Assembly (NCBI RefSeq): GCF_001426225.1
Contig: NZ_LMRT01000016.1
Coordinates: forward strand, 1-64,000
Length of the DNA stretch: 64,000 bases
Direction of reading: 5' to 3'
Source of the DNA: Allobosea sp. Leaf344
GTDB lineage: Bacteria > Pseudomonadota > Alphaproteobacteria > Rhizobiales > Beijerinckiaceae
Each line of letters starts with the position of its first letter. Positions within the stretch are counted from its first letter, which is position 1. Positions 1 through 8,649 of this stretch are shown piece after piece. The notes below the pieces were generated by a model. It was not told the origin of the DNA. It was given only the letters and a program-made list of their open reading frames with translations, and searched no databases. Made by a program: the position numbers and the translations under genes.

Positions 1-1320
1 GCCGCCGATGGTCTTGCCCAGGCACAGAGCGAGCCTGTGCTTGGTGCTCTCGAAATCCTGGCTCGCCAGCAGCTCGCGCAGATACACCGTCTCGCGCTTG
101 GCGTTGGGCAGCTCGACGCCGATGGCGTTCTTGCCCGGGATCACCGCCACGCGCGCCGAGATCGCGCTCATCGAGCGGGCGATGTCGTCGGCCAGCGAAA
201 TCACCCGCGAGGACTTCGTCCCCGGCGCGGGCTCGAGCTCGTAGAGCGTGACGACGGGGCCGGGGCAGGCCTGCACGATTTCACCGCGGACGTTGAAATC
301 CTCCAGCACCCCCTCGAGGAAGCCGGCATTCTGCTGCAGCAGCTCGGTCGGGATCGTCAGCGACGCCTGCCCCTGGGGCGGCTCGGCGAGGAAGTCGATC
401 GGCGGCAGCTCGAACACCGCCGGCGCAGGCGGCGAAACGGGCTCCGGCGCCGGCTCCGCCTGCGCAGCCTGCTGCGGCTGGCTGCGGCGTCGGGTCGGTG
501 CCGGCTCGGCCGGGGTCGGCGCCGGTTCGCCCCGTTCCCGGCGCGAGACGGGCACGCTGTTGCGCTGGCCGCTGCGGGCCGTCGGCACGGCGGGGACGGC
601 AGGCGCGGCCGCCGGGGCGATGGCGGGTGCGGCGGGGGCGGGCGAAACGGCTGTAGCAGCGGGGGTGCCGACGGCGCCGCCGAGCGCGAGGCTGATGCTG
701 TAGCTGCCGCTCCAGGAGAGGCTGCTCCAGCCCGGGCTCGGCATGGCGAGCGGCGCGGCTTGCGGCAGCGGCCGGGCGGAAACGGAGTCGGCGGGTGGAG
801 GCGCGATCCCGTCGCGGTCCGGCTCCGGCGCATCGGCCGGCAGCGCCGGGGCGGCGGGCAACCCCTCCCAGAAGGCGAAATCGGAGATATGCGCGAAGGG
901 CAGGGCGGCCGGCGCCGTGTCAATCGGATCCGAAGCCGGCACAGGATCGAGATCGATCACCAGCGGCGCCTCTGCCTCAACGTCAACCGCCTGCGGGGGA
1001 GCCTCGGCCATGACCGGCGCTTCGGCCCGGGACGGCAGCCAGACCTGCTGCAGCATATGGTCCGGTGTCCGTCCGAAGCGCACCCGCCCCAGGATCTCCT
1101 GCGGGCGCAGCCGCGGGTCCGAATCGGCCGGTTGGGCCGGTGTCGCCTCCGCCGGCGGCGCCTGCCGCTGGAGCAGGCGATCGGGCGTGCGGGTGTAGCG
1201 GACCACTGTCTGCGGCGGCGCGGGCTGCGCGGCTTCGGGCACCGCCGCCAGGCCTGTCCGGGCGGTGTCGGCGCTGGAATCGCGGCTTCTGGTGCGGACG
1301 TAGATGGGGGAGCTCGGCAT
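1..1320 (-). CDS. ftsK: FtsK/SpoIIIE-type DNA translocase, N-terminal 440 residues (cut by window edge)
   Basis: This is the start of a DNA-pumping ATPase of the FtsK/SpoIIIE family, which moves chromosome ends during division. The frame is open from an ATG at 1320 to the window edge. Residues about 20-310 are a Pro/Ala-rich linker. From about residue 330 the sequence enters the conserved pre-ATPase region: GPVVTLYELEPAPGTKSSRV starts near residue 354, followed by ADDIARSMSAISARVAVIPGKNAIGVELPN. The Walker A motif would lie just beyond the edge. No transmembrane segments are visible in the N-terminal part, unlike canonical FtsK with four helices, so this may be the soluble paralogue that some Hyphomicrobiales carry. 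Family call is firm; the paralogue choice is inference. Confidence 0.88.
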   Translation of the reverse strand, partial: MPSSPIYVRTRSRDSSADTARTGLAAVPEAAQPAPPQTVVRYTRTPDRLLQRQAPPAEATPAQPADSDPRLRPQEILGRVRFGRTPDHMLQQVWLPSRAEAPVMAEAPPQAVDVEAEAPLVIDLDPVPASDPIDTAPAALPFAHISDFAFWEGLPAAPALPADAPEPDRDGIAPPPADSVSARPLPQAAPLAMPSPGWSSLSWSGSYSISLALGGAVGTPAATAVSPAPAAPAIAPAAAPAVPAVPTARSGQRNSVPVSRRERGEPAPTPAEPAPTRRRSQPQQAAQAEPAPEPVSPPAPAVFELPPIDFLAEPPQGQASLTIPTELLQQNAGFLEGVLEDFNVRGEIVQACPGPVVTLYELEPAPGTKSSRVISLADDIARSMSAISARVAVIPGKNAIGVELPNAKRETVYLRELLASQDFESTKHRLALCLGKTIGG

Positions 1321-1567
1321 CGGATTCCGCAGGCGTCACGGCTGGAGACGAAGAACTGCTGTCGTATCGGGGGCTGGTTAAGGCCTCATAAATGATGCGC
1401 TGCGGCGGGAGCCTGGAGGCACTCCGGCCCTACAGCTTTGATGTCCGGACGAGTTGACGCGGGCCCCGGCGCGGCGGCAGCGGCGGGAATGCGGAACCGA
1501 AGCTCCGCTGCCGTGTCGTTGCAGCATGAGCGCCGTCCTGGCGCATGCCACGCCTTGGAGGCCGAAC

Positions 1568-1804
1568 ATGAAGTCCCTCAACATTTTGACCCTGCTGCTG
1601 ATCATCGTCGGGGGCGTCAACTGGGGCCTGGTCGGCGCTTTCGAGTTCGATCTGGTGGCGGCGCTCTTCGGCCGCGGCTCCGGCCTGACCCGCCTGGTCT
1701 ACATCCTGGTCGGCCTGTCGGCGCTCTACCAGCTGATCCCGTTTTCGCGTGCGCTCAGCGTCGGCGAGGTCAGCGCCGAGGCCAATACCGTCCATCGTTA
1801 CTGA
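1568..1804 (+). CDS. DUF378 small inner-membrane protein
   Basis: This 78-residue protein has two hydrophobic helices (about 4-27 and 39-60). The opening MKSLNILTLLLIIVGGVNWG and the later FGRGSGLTRLVYILVGLSALYQL pattern are typical of DUF378 proteins. Its function is unknown; these are small integral inner-membrane proteins. The frame extends upstream to 1454, but the family begins at the ATG at 1568. The gene stands alone between divergent ftsK and the glycosyltransferase group. Confidence 0.85.
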   Translation: MKSLNILTLLLIIVGGVNWGLVGAFEFDLVAALFGRGSGLTRLVYILVGLSALYQLIPFSRALSVGEVSAEANTVHRY

Positions 1805-1858
1805 TCCGCGACGCGCCCGCGCGGCGCATCGCCCTTCCACACCGTCGAGGATCCTTCG

Positions 1859-3019
1859 ATGAGCGTCGTCGCCCCACCGGCCTTCGCGCCGCGCAACCTC
1901 TTGCTGTGCCTGTCCCATCTGCGCTGGGACTTCGTCTTCCAGCGGCCGCTGCATCTGCTGACGCGGGCGGCGCGCGACTTCCAGGTGGTCTATCTGGAGG
2001 AGCCGCTGTTCGAGGAGGGCGCCGAGAGCGATCTCCGCATCCAGTGGCATGGGGAGGTGCTGGTGGCGACGCCGATCCTCCCGCCTGGCGCGGGCGACGA
2101 CGCGATCGAGGAGCCTATCGACCGGCTGATCTCGCTGTTCCAGCCCAGCCGCTTCCTGGTCTGGTACTACACGCCGATGGCCTTGCCGCAGGCGCGGCAC
2201 GTGCCGGCGGACTGCATCGTCTATGATTGCATGGACGAGCTGTCGCTGTTCAAGAACGCGCCGGCCCAGCTGCGCCAGAACGAGCAGGATCTGCTCGGCC
2301 TCTGCGACCTGGTCTTCACCGGCGGCGAGAGCCTGTTCGAGGCGAAGGCCGGGCAGCACCCGCATGTCCACTGCTTTCCCAGCAGCATCGACAGCCGGCA
2401 TTTCGGCAAGGCACGGCAGGCGGGGCGCGATCCCGAGGACCAGAGCGGCATCCCCCATCCCCGCATCGGCTTCTTCGGCGTGATCGACGAGCGGCTCGAC
2501 ATCGCGCTGCTGCGGGCGCTCGCCGCCTATCGTCCCGACTGGCATTTCGTGATGCTGGGACCGGTGGTGAAGATCGACCCGGCGGAGCTGCCGCAGGCGC
2601 ACAACATCCATTGGCTCGGGCGCAAGAGCTATGACGAGCTGCCGGATTATCTGCGCCATTGGGATGCGGGCTTCATGCCCTTCGCGATGAACGATTCGAC
2701 GCGGTTCATCAGCCCGACCAAGACGCCGGAATTCCTCGCCGCCGGCGTGCCGGTGGTCTCGACGCCGGTGCGCGACGTGGTGCGCAGCTATGGCGTCGAC
2801 GATCTCGTCGAGATCGCGGCGGGTCCGATCGACATGGCCGAGGCGATCGAGCGGCTCATCCTCCGCAAGCACGACGCCGCCTGGCGCTCGGCGGTCGACG
2901 CCAGGCTGGCGCAATCCTCCTGGGACGAGACCTGGGAGCGGATGCGCCGTCTCATCGAGCCGCGGCTGTCGCAGCCCCCGGCCTCCATCCGTGCCGAGCG
3001 AGGGCTGCGCCATGTTTGA
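1859..3019 (+). CDS. Glycosyltransferase, GT-B fold (GT1/GT4-like)
   Basis: This 386-residue putative glycosyltransferase probably acts at the cytoplasmic face in surface glycan assembly. An N-terminal Rossmann-like half begins at NLLLCLSHLRWDFVFQRPLHLL. The C-terminal half carries PRIGFFGVIDERLD, a WLG turn and the donor-binding-type stretch FISPTKTPEFLAAGVPVVSTP. The ATG at 1859 is used. The stop overlaps the start of the UDP-galactopyranose mutase gene at 3012 by 8 bases, so the two are translationally coupled. That coupling suggests it uses UDP-galactofuranose or acts on the same glycan, but the donor is inferred from context only. Confidence 0.85.
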   Translation: MSVVAPPAFAPRNLLLCLSHLRWDFVFQRPLHLLTRAARDFQVVYLEEPLFEEGAESDLRIQWHGEVLVATPILPPGAGDDAIEEPIDRLISLFQPSRFLVWYYTPMALPQARHVPADCIVYDCMDELSLFKNAPAQLRQNEQDLLGLCDLVFTGGESLFEAKAGQHPHVHCFPSSIDSRHFGKARQAGRDPEDQSGIPHPRIGFFGVIDERLDIALLRALAAYRPDWHFVMLGPVVKIDPAELPQAHNIHWLGRKSYDELPDYLRHWDAGFMPFAMNDSTRFISPTKTPEFLAAGVPVVSTPVRDVVRSYGVDDLVEIAAGPIDMAEAIERLILRKHDAAWRSAVDARLAQSSWDETWERMRRLIEPRLSQPPASIRAERGLRHV

Positions 3020-4253
3020 CTGGCTGATCGTCGGCGCGGGCTTCGCCGGCAGCGTTCTGGCCGAGCGGCTGGCCACCCAGCGCAACGAGAAGGTGCTGCT
3101 GATCGACCGGCGCGCGCATATCGGCGGCAACGCCTATGATGAATATGACGCGGCCGGCCTGCTGGTGCACCGCTACGGCCCGCACATCTTCCACACCAAC
3201 TCGCAGCAGATCCTGGATTATCTCTCGCAGTTCACGGCCTGGCGCGCTTATGAGCACCGCGTGCGCGGGGTGGTCGACGGCAAGCGCGTGCCGATCCCGA
3301 TCAACCGCACCACGGTCAATACGCTCTACGGGCTCGATCTCGACGAGGCGGGCGTCGCCGCCTTCCTGGCCGGGAAGGCCGAGCCGGTCGATCCGATCCG
3401 CACCTCCGAGGACGTGGTCGTGTCCCAGGTCGGGCGGGAACTGTATGAGGCGTTCTTCCGCGGCTATACCCGCAAGCAATGGGGGCTCGACCCCGCGCAG
3501 CTCGACAAATCGGTGACGGCGCGGGTGCCCGTCCGCAGCAATGACGACGACCGCTACTTCACCGACACGCATCAATGCATGCCGGCCCAGGGCTATACCC
3601 GCCTGTTCGAGCGGATGCTGGCGCATCAGAACATCAAGGTGATGCTGAAGACCGATCTGCGCGAGATCTCCGATGTGATCCCGTTCCGGCGGATGATCTT
3701 CACCGGGCCGATCGACGAGTATTTCGGGCATCGCTTCGGCAAGCTGCCCTATCGCTCGCTGTCCTTCGAACATGTCACGCGCGACCAGGACTGGTTCCAG
3801 GAGGTCGGCACCGTCAACTTCCCGCAGAGCGAGGCTTATACGCGGATCACCGAGTTCAAGCATCTGACCGGGCAGGAACATCCGAAAACCAGCCTGGTCT
3901 ACGAATATCCCCAGGCCACGGGCGAACCCTACTACCCCGTCCCGACGGCCGAGAGCCAGGCGCTCTACAAGCGCTATGAAGAATTGGCGCGCTCCACCGC
4001 CAATGTCTGGTTCGTGGGCCGGCTCGCGACCTATCGCTACTACAATATGGACCAGGTGGTGGGGCAGGCGCTCGCGACCTTCCGGCGGATCAACGAGGAG
4101 GTGCCGATGTCGGCGCGCAAGCAGCTCGACCTTAAGCGCCGCTCCGCCTTCCGCTATGCCGAAGCCCTGTTCGACGATCTGGCGCCGATCGCGCTGGCGC
4201 CGGGCGCCCGCGGCAATGGCCGCACCGAGACCGCCGACCGGGGCGAGGGCTGA
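3012..4253 (+). CDS. glf: UDP-galactopyranose mutase
   Basis: Glf is an FAD enzyme that interconverts UDP-galactopyranose and UDP-galactofuranose, the donor for galactofuranosyl glycans. The 413-residue product starts with the dinucleotide-binding loop IVGAGFAGSVLAERLA, followed by RRAHIGGNAYDEYD and the signature YGPHIFHTNS. Later family blocks include FFRGYTRKQWGLDP, YTRLFERML, and the C-terminal VGRLATYRYYNMDQVVGQAL. The start at 3012 lies inside the preceding gene. The C-terminus is about 20-30 residues longer than most family members, with a basic then acidic tail. Confidence in function is high. Confidence 0.95.
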   Translation: MFDWLIVGAGFAGSVLAERLATQRNEKVLLIDRRAHIGGNAYDEYDAAGLLVHRYGPHIFHTNSQQILDYLSQFTAWRAYEHRVRGVVDGKRVPIPINRTTVNTLYGLDLDEAGVAAFLAGKAEPVDPIRTSEDVVVSQVGRELYEAFFRGYTRKQWGLDPAQLDKSVTARVPVRSNDDDRYFTDTHQCMPAQGYTRLFERMLAHQNIKVMLKTDLREISDVIPFRRMIFTGPIDEYFGHRFGKLPYRSLSFEHVTRDQDWFQEVGTVNFPQSEAYTRITEFKHLTGQEHPKTSLVYEYPQATGEPYYPVPTAESQALYKRYEELARSTANVWFVGRLATYRYYNMDQVVGQALATFRRINEEVPMSARKQLDLKRRSAFRYAEALFDDLAPIALAPGARGNGRTETADRGEG

Positions 4254-4270
4254 GCCGCTCCCGGTCGCAC

Positions 4271-5455
4271 TCAGCGCATCAGACGGCGCCGGGCGGGGGC
4301 CAGGAGCCGCTCCCGCCTCTGCTGCTGCCGCAGGAGCTCTCTCGCCAGTTCGGGCTCGACCCGCCGGGAGAAATCCGTCCGGTCATAGTCGATCAGCCCG
4401 TTTTGACAGTGCCGCTCATCGTCCCAGCCCGGGTGGTTCATCACGGGATAGAGGCAGATCGCCTCGATAGCCGTGCCCGCTGCCGCCGCACGCTCGGCTT
4501 CGTCGCAGACATGGCGCAGCCAGGCGGGGCGCAGCGCGCCCTCGATCCCGGTCTCCGCGATCAGCAGCGGGCGCCGGTAGCGGGTGCCGATCCCATGCAG
4601 CATCTCGCTCAGCGGCCGCCAATCGGGATCGCTCTGCCAGTCCAGCGGACCGCCTTCGACGATCCACTGGTTGTGACAATAGAAATTCACGCCGATCACA
4701 TCGAGGCAGGCCTCGCTGCCGCCGAGCTCAGGGGTCAGACGCCCCGCCAGCATGTCCCAGGCCTCGAATTGCGCCAGCGTCTGCGCCTGCGCCTTGCGGC
4801 GGGAGGCGGGGTCGCCCGGCCGCGGAAAGACCTGGATCAGCGGATCGATCTGGATGAAGCGGGCGCGCGGCGACACCTCGCGGATGGCGGCGATGGCGGC
4901 GAGGCTGGCGCGCACCAGCTGGCGCTTGAGCTCCGCGCCCCGGCGCCGCCTGAACGGCGCGAAGATCGCGACCGTGCCGCCGGCCCAGGCCATGAAGGAG
5001 ATCTCGTTGATCACCGAGAGGATCGGCGGCTCGCCGCTCCCCTCCTCGATCACCCGCGCGGCGGCGCGGGCATAGGCGGCGAAGCGCTCCACGAAGGCGG
5101 CGGAGAAGATGTCGAGCCCGTCCGGCCAGCCATAATGCATCAGGTCCCAGACGACCTGCACCTGCGCCGCCCGCGCCGCTTCCAGCATCGGCTGCAGGCT
5201 CGACCAGTCGTAATGCCAGGGCAGGCGCTCGATCAGATGCCAGCGCAGGCCGTCGCGGATGCTCTCGATGCCGAGCTGGCGCAGCAGGGCGTAATCCTGC
5301 CGCGCCATGCGGTCATGGCGGGTGGCGGCGATGACGTCCAGGCGGCAGCCGTCGCGGCGACGATGCGTCGAGCACTCGAAGCCGCCCATGAAATAGCTGC
5401 GCAGCTGCACGGCCGGGGTCTCGTGGTCAGTCACGGCTCGTCGAGGCTCCACCAC
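4271..5455 (-). CDS. Clan GH-A glycosidase, beta-glucosidase-like
   Basis: This 394-residue protein looks like a (beta/alpha)8 retaining glycosidase. Conserved features are YFMGGFECSTHRRRDGCRLD near the N-terminus, the VRDGLRWHLIE-like strand, the acid/base region LSVINEISFMAWAGG and the nucleophile region LLIAETGIEG. No signal peptide is evident, so it may be cytoplasmic. It converges on glf with only 17 bases between the stops. The combination with a glycosyltransferase and Glf suggests a role in the same glycan. The true start may be internal (MGGFECS), since the first 27 residues are not conserved-looking. Substrate is unknown. Confidence 0.8.
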   Translation of the reverse strand: MVEPRRAVTDHETPAVQLRSYFMGGFECSTHRRRDGCRLDVIAATRHDRMARQDYALLRQLGIESIRDGLRWHLIERLPWHYDWSSLQPMLEAARAAQVQVVWDLMHYGWPDGLDIFSAAFVERFAAYARAAARVIEEGSGEPPILSVINEISFMAWAGGTVAIFAPFRRRRGAELKRQLVRASLAAIAAIREVSPRARFIQIDPLIQVFPRPGDPASRRKAQAQTLAQFEAWDMLAGRLTPELGGSEACLDVIGVNFYCHNQWIVEGGPLDWQSDPDWRPLSEMLHGIGTRYRRPLLIAETGIEGALRPAWLRHVCDEAERAAAAGTAIEAICLYPVMNHPGWDDERHCQNGLIDYDRTDFSRRVEPELARELLRQQQRRERLLAPARRRLMR

Positions 5456-5523
5456 CCGCGAGGGGCATCGTCGGAGGAACAGGCCAGCAGCCGCGCCGTT
5501 CGCTTCTCGGGAGGACCAGCCTC

Positions 5524-5838
5524 ATGGGCAGCGCCACCACCGATGCGCGATTACAGTTTTGGGACATGCCGGCCCGGCTGCAGCCGGCCTGCATGATCGC
5601 CACGGGTGCGCATGACATGGCGCTCTGGCCCCTGGACGCCTCGCAAGTCAAGGTCGGCGGGCAGCGGATCCGGATCGAGGGGCTGGCGGCCGCGGTCGCC
5701 ATGGGCGATCTGGCGACGGTGACCTTCATCGACGAGGCGGGCGCGGCCGATCCTGTGCCATGTCCAGTCTCCTGCCCCCCCGGAGATCAACAGCCCGGAC
5801 CGAGCCGCTGTTCCCCGGATCGGGCGGCGCGGACCTAG
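5524..5838 (+). CDS. Small hypothetical protein
   Basis: This is a 104-residue open frame that I do not recognise. Two things support it: a strong ribosome-binding site (GGGAGGA about 9 bases upstream of the ATG) and strongly GC-biased third codon positions across the first 75 codons. The likely folded part is about residues 10-75 (MALWPLDASQVKVGGQRIRIEGLAAAVAMGDLATVTFIDEAG). The last 30 residues are Cys/Pro-rich with poorer codon bias, so the 3' end may be degenerate. It is divergent from the glycosidase gene. Short minus-strand frames over the same bases look worse. Confidence 0.45.
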   Translation: MGSATTDARLQFWDMPARLQPACMIATGAHDMALWPLDASQVKVGGQRIRIEGLAAAVAMGDLATVTFIDEAGAADPVPCPVSCPPGDQQPGPSRCSPDRAART

Positions 5839-5845
5839 CCGGCCG

Positions 5846-7639
5846 CTACAGCTTCAGCCGGCCGGCGGCGACGGCGCGATAGAGGTCCTGGTCGAGGGGC
5901 TGATAGGCGTCGTCCCGGTCGAGATAGAGCGGGTCGCGGATCGCAGCGGGGTCGAAACCCTCCGCCACCAGCCCCGCCTTCCGCTGCTTGAAGGTCGCCG
6001 TGCGGTCGAGACGCGCGACGATGCGCAGGACGAGCGGCCGCGCATAGGCCGGCAGCGCCTCTGCCAGCGTCGCATGCAGGGTATCCAGGGCGAAGTCCGG
6101 TGTGACCGTGATCGCGGCCATGCCGGCGCGGCCTTCGGCGCCCGGCACCTCCACGCCGTAGACATTGGCTTCGATCACCCCCGGGCAGGCGCCGATCGCC
6201 GCCTCCACTTCGGTCGTGGCGACGTTCTCCCCCTTCCAGCGGAAGGTGTCGCCGATCCGGTCGACGAAATAATGGAAGCCCTGCGCGTCGCGGCGCATCA
6301 GGTCGCCGCTGCGCATCCAGGCATCGCCGGCGGCGAGCACGTCGCGCAGGATCTTGCGCTCGGTCTCGCCTTCGCTGGTGTAGCCCTCGAAGCTGTGCTC
6401 GGCCCGGCCGGACAGCCGGCCGAGCAATTCGCCGGTCTCGCCGATCGCCGCCGGGATGCAGCGACCGGCCGCGTCGCGCAGGGGCAGGCCCGTCTCGCCA
6501 TCATGGCGCACGATCAGCGCGGTCGAGCGCCGCGCCATGAAGGGCGGAACGCGGCCGACGGCGCCGGGCTTGCCCTCGACATTGTAGAGCGAGACGGTGC
6601 CTTCCGTCGCCGCGTAGAATTCGAGAATGCGCGGGATGGCGAAGCGGGTGCGAAACCGCTCCCAGATCTCGGGGCGCAGGCCGTTGCCCATGCAGAGGCG
6701 CAGCCCGTGCCGGCGCTCGAACGGATCGGGCGGGGCCGAGGCGAGATAGCGGCAGAGCTCGCCGATATACTGGAACAGCGTGCAGCCGGTCTCGGTGACG
6801 TCCCGCCAGAAGCGGCTGGCCGAAAAGCTCTCGCGGATGACGACGGAGCCGCCGCCGAGCAGGACGCTACCCGGGGCCACCACGCCGCCGACGCTGTGGT
6901 AGAGCGGCAGGCAATCATACATCCTGTCTTGCGGGCCGGGCTCGATCAGCCCGGCGAACCAGTGCGTCCACATCATGATGCGGTGGTGGCTGACCCGCGC
7001 AGCCTTGGGCAGGCCGGTGGTGCCGGAGGTGTAGATCAGCAGGGCGTCGTCCCGGACGCTCAGCGCCGGGTCTTCGTTCGCCGCCAGCGGAGCAGGCGAA
7101 AACCCCGCCGCGGCCTGCGCCAGCGTCTCGCCCCGCGCGCGCTGGCCCTGCCAGAGCAGTGCCGGCGCAGCGGCGAGATGCGGCCATGCGCTGTCCAGCG
7201 TTTCCGCGAGCTCGGCGTCGACGACGAGCAGGCGCGGCGCGGCGAGAGCGATGCAATGAGCGAGGCCGCGCGCGCGCAGATGCGTGTTGAGCAGCGCGAC
7301 GCGCAGGCCGGCCCGGGTGAGGCCGAGCCAGATCGCCAGGAAATCCGGCCGGTTGCGCATCAGCAGGGCGATCGTGTCGCCCTTGCCGAAGCCGCGGCTG
7401 AGCGCCCAGCGGGCATAGCGGTTCTGGCGTCCCGCGAGATCGGCATGGCTCAGCGTCTCGCAGGCGCCGATCAGCGCCGGAGCGGCGCCGTATCGTTCGG
7501 CGAGTTCATCGATGATCTTTGGAAAGATCCGCTCCGGCTGCGCGTCGATACCCGCCGTGCGGGCGAGCGCGCCGAGCCAGCCCGCGGTGGAGGAGGCTGC
7601 GGAGCCGGCGCGGGCCGCGCCGTCGCTCATCGCGCTCAT
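5846..7639 (-). CDS. Long-chain/very-long-chain acyl-CoA synthetase (FATP-like, ANL superfamily)
   Basis: This AMP-forming fatty acid:CoA ligase activates acyl chains as acyl-AMP and then acyl-CoA. It has 597 residues. The P-loop-like AMP-binding motif is LLIYTSGTTGLPKAARVSH. The family blocks LEFYAATEG and SGDLMRRDAQGFHYFVDRIGDTFRWKGENVATTEV follow, the latter typical of FATP/FadD6-type enzymes. Its ATG at 7639 overlaps the stop of the MetA-like gene (ATGA), so it is the third gene of the methionine operon. The reason for that linkage is unclear; an acyl donor for the acyltransferase is possible but speculative. Confidence 0.9.
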   Translation of the reverse strand: MSAMSDGAARAGSAASSTAGWLGALARTAGIDAQPERIFPKIIDELAERYGAAPALIGACETLSHADLAGRQNRYARWALSRGFGKGDTIALLMRNRPDFLAIWLGLTRAGLRVALLNTHLRARGLAHCIALAAPRLLVVDAELAETLDSAWPHLAAAPALLWQGQRARGETLAQAAAGFSPAPLAANEDPALSVRDDALLIYTSGTTGLPKAARVSHHRIMMWTHWFAGLIEPGPQDRMYDCLPLYHSVGGVVAPGSVLLGGGSVVIRESFSASRFWRDVTETGCTLFQYIGELCRYLASAPPDPFERRHGLRLCMGNGLRPEIWERFRTRFAIPRILEFYAATEGTVSLYNVEGKPGAVGRVPPFMARRSTALIVRHDGETGLPLRDAAGRCIPAAIGETGELLGRLSGRAEHSFEGYTSEGETERKILRDVLAAGDAWMRSGDLMRRDAQGFHYFVDRIGDTFRWKGENVATTEVEAAIGACPGVIEANVYGVEVPGAEGRAGMAAITVTPDFALDTLHATLAEALPAYARPLVLRIVARLDRTATFKQRKAGLVAEGFDPAAIRDPLYLDRDDAYQPLDQDLYRAVAAGRLKL

Positions 7640-8640
7640 GGCGCGCTCCGCAAAGCGGAAGCCCGGTTCAGCGCGACATAACGCAGCCAGTTCCGGAAGA
7701 GCAGGGCGGCATCCGCCTGCCAGGCCGCCCCCGGCGGCAGGATCTGCGCGAGCGGCGGAAATGACGCCGACAGGGACGGGCTGCGCCGCGCGAGAGCGGC
7801 CGTCGCGAAACCTTCGAGCCGGGCGACACCCTCGCTCGAGAAGCAGTTCTCCGGCATGGCCGGGTAATCGGCGGATGTGCCGGCGAGATAGCGCCCGACA
7901 TCGCGGCGATATTCGCGGGCGAGGCTGTCGGCGTCATATTCCGGATGGCCCTGCAGGAAGACCAGCAGGCTCCGGCCCTCGCGGATGAAGAGATCGACCC
8001 CGACCGGCGCGCGCCGCAGCACCGTATAGCCGCTGGCGACGAGATCGGCCTCCGTAAGGTCGTTCCAGCGGGAATGGGGGACGGAAACCGTGTGTGGCAT
8101 CCCGGCGAGGAGCGGATGGGCGCTGCCCGTGCCGCGGCAGGGGAAGACCCCCGAGCATTTCCGGGGGAGACGCCGGCGCGCGAGACCGTCGCGGGCGAGA
8201 ACCGCGGCATGGGCGGCGAGGCAGGAGAACAGGGTGGAGACCAGATGCGCCTCCGCCCAGGCGACGATCTCGCTCAGCGGTTCGAAGAACGGCTCGTCCT
8301 GCAGCCGCGATTCCACCGGCTCGCTGCCGGTGATCACCAGCGCGTCGAGCCCCGCGGCGGGCAAGGCGCGGTGGCTCTGATAGCGCGCGAGTTCCGCCCG
8401 CACCGCCTCGCCGCGGCCTAGCCCGTCCAGCGCGAAGAGCCGGAGCGCGACATCGGGGCCGAGCAGCCGGCGGAACTGCCGCTCGGTCTGAAGGAAGGCC
8501 GCATCCGGCATGTTGTTGAGCAGGCCGATGGCGAGAGTCCCCGGCGGGCGCGACAGCTGCGGCCGGCGCGGCGCCGCGGAGCGGCGGGCGGCACCTCGGT
8601 TCTGTCGGGCCAGTCCCCGGTCATGCAGCGCGGCTGTCAC
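7636..8640 (-). CDS. MetA-like homoserine O-acyltransferase family protein
   Basis: This protein belongs to the homoserine O-succinyl/acetyltransferase (MetA) family, which activates homoserine for methionine synthesis. The 334-residue product contains LNNMPDAAFLQTERQFRRLLG, the nucleophilic-cysteine block STLFSCLAAHAAVL and the catalytic-histidine block FLQGHPEYDADSLAREYRRDV, matching MetA elements in order. The acyl donor cannot be told from the sequence. The start is GTG at 8640, 10 bases after the stop of the sulfhydrylase gene; no upstream ATG in frame exists. It is probably co-transcribed with its neighbours. Confidence 0.85.
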   Translation of the reverse strand: MTAALHDRGLARQNRGAARRSAAPRRPQLSRPPGTLAIGLLNNMPDAAFLQTERQFRRLLGPDVALRLFALDGLGRGEAVRAELARYQSHRALPAAGLDALVITGSEPVESRLQDEPFFEPLSEIVAWAEAHLVSTLFSCLAAHAAVLARDGLARRRLPRKCSGVFPCRGTGSAHPLLAGMPHTVSVPHSRWNDLTEADLVASGYTVLRRAPVGVDLFIREGRSLLVFLQGHPEYDADSLAREYRRDVGRYLAGTSADYPAMPENCFSSEGVARLEGFATAALARRSPSLSASFPPLAQILPPGAAWQADAALLFRNWLRYVALNRASALRSAP

Positions 8641-8649
8641 GGCAGGGCC

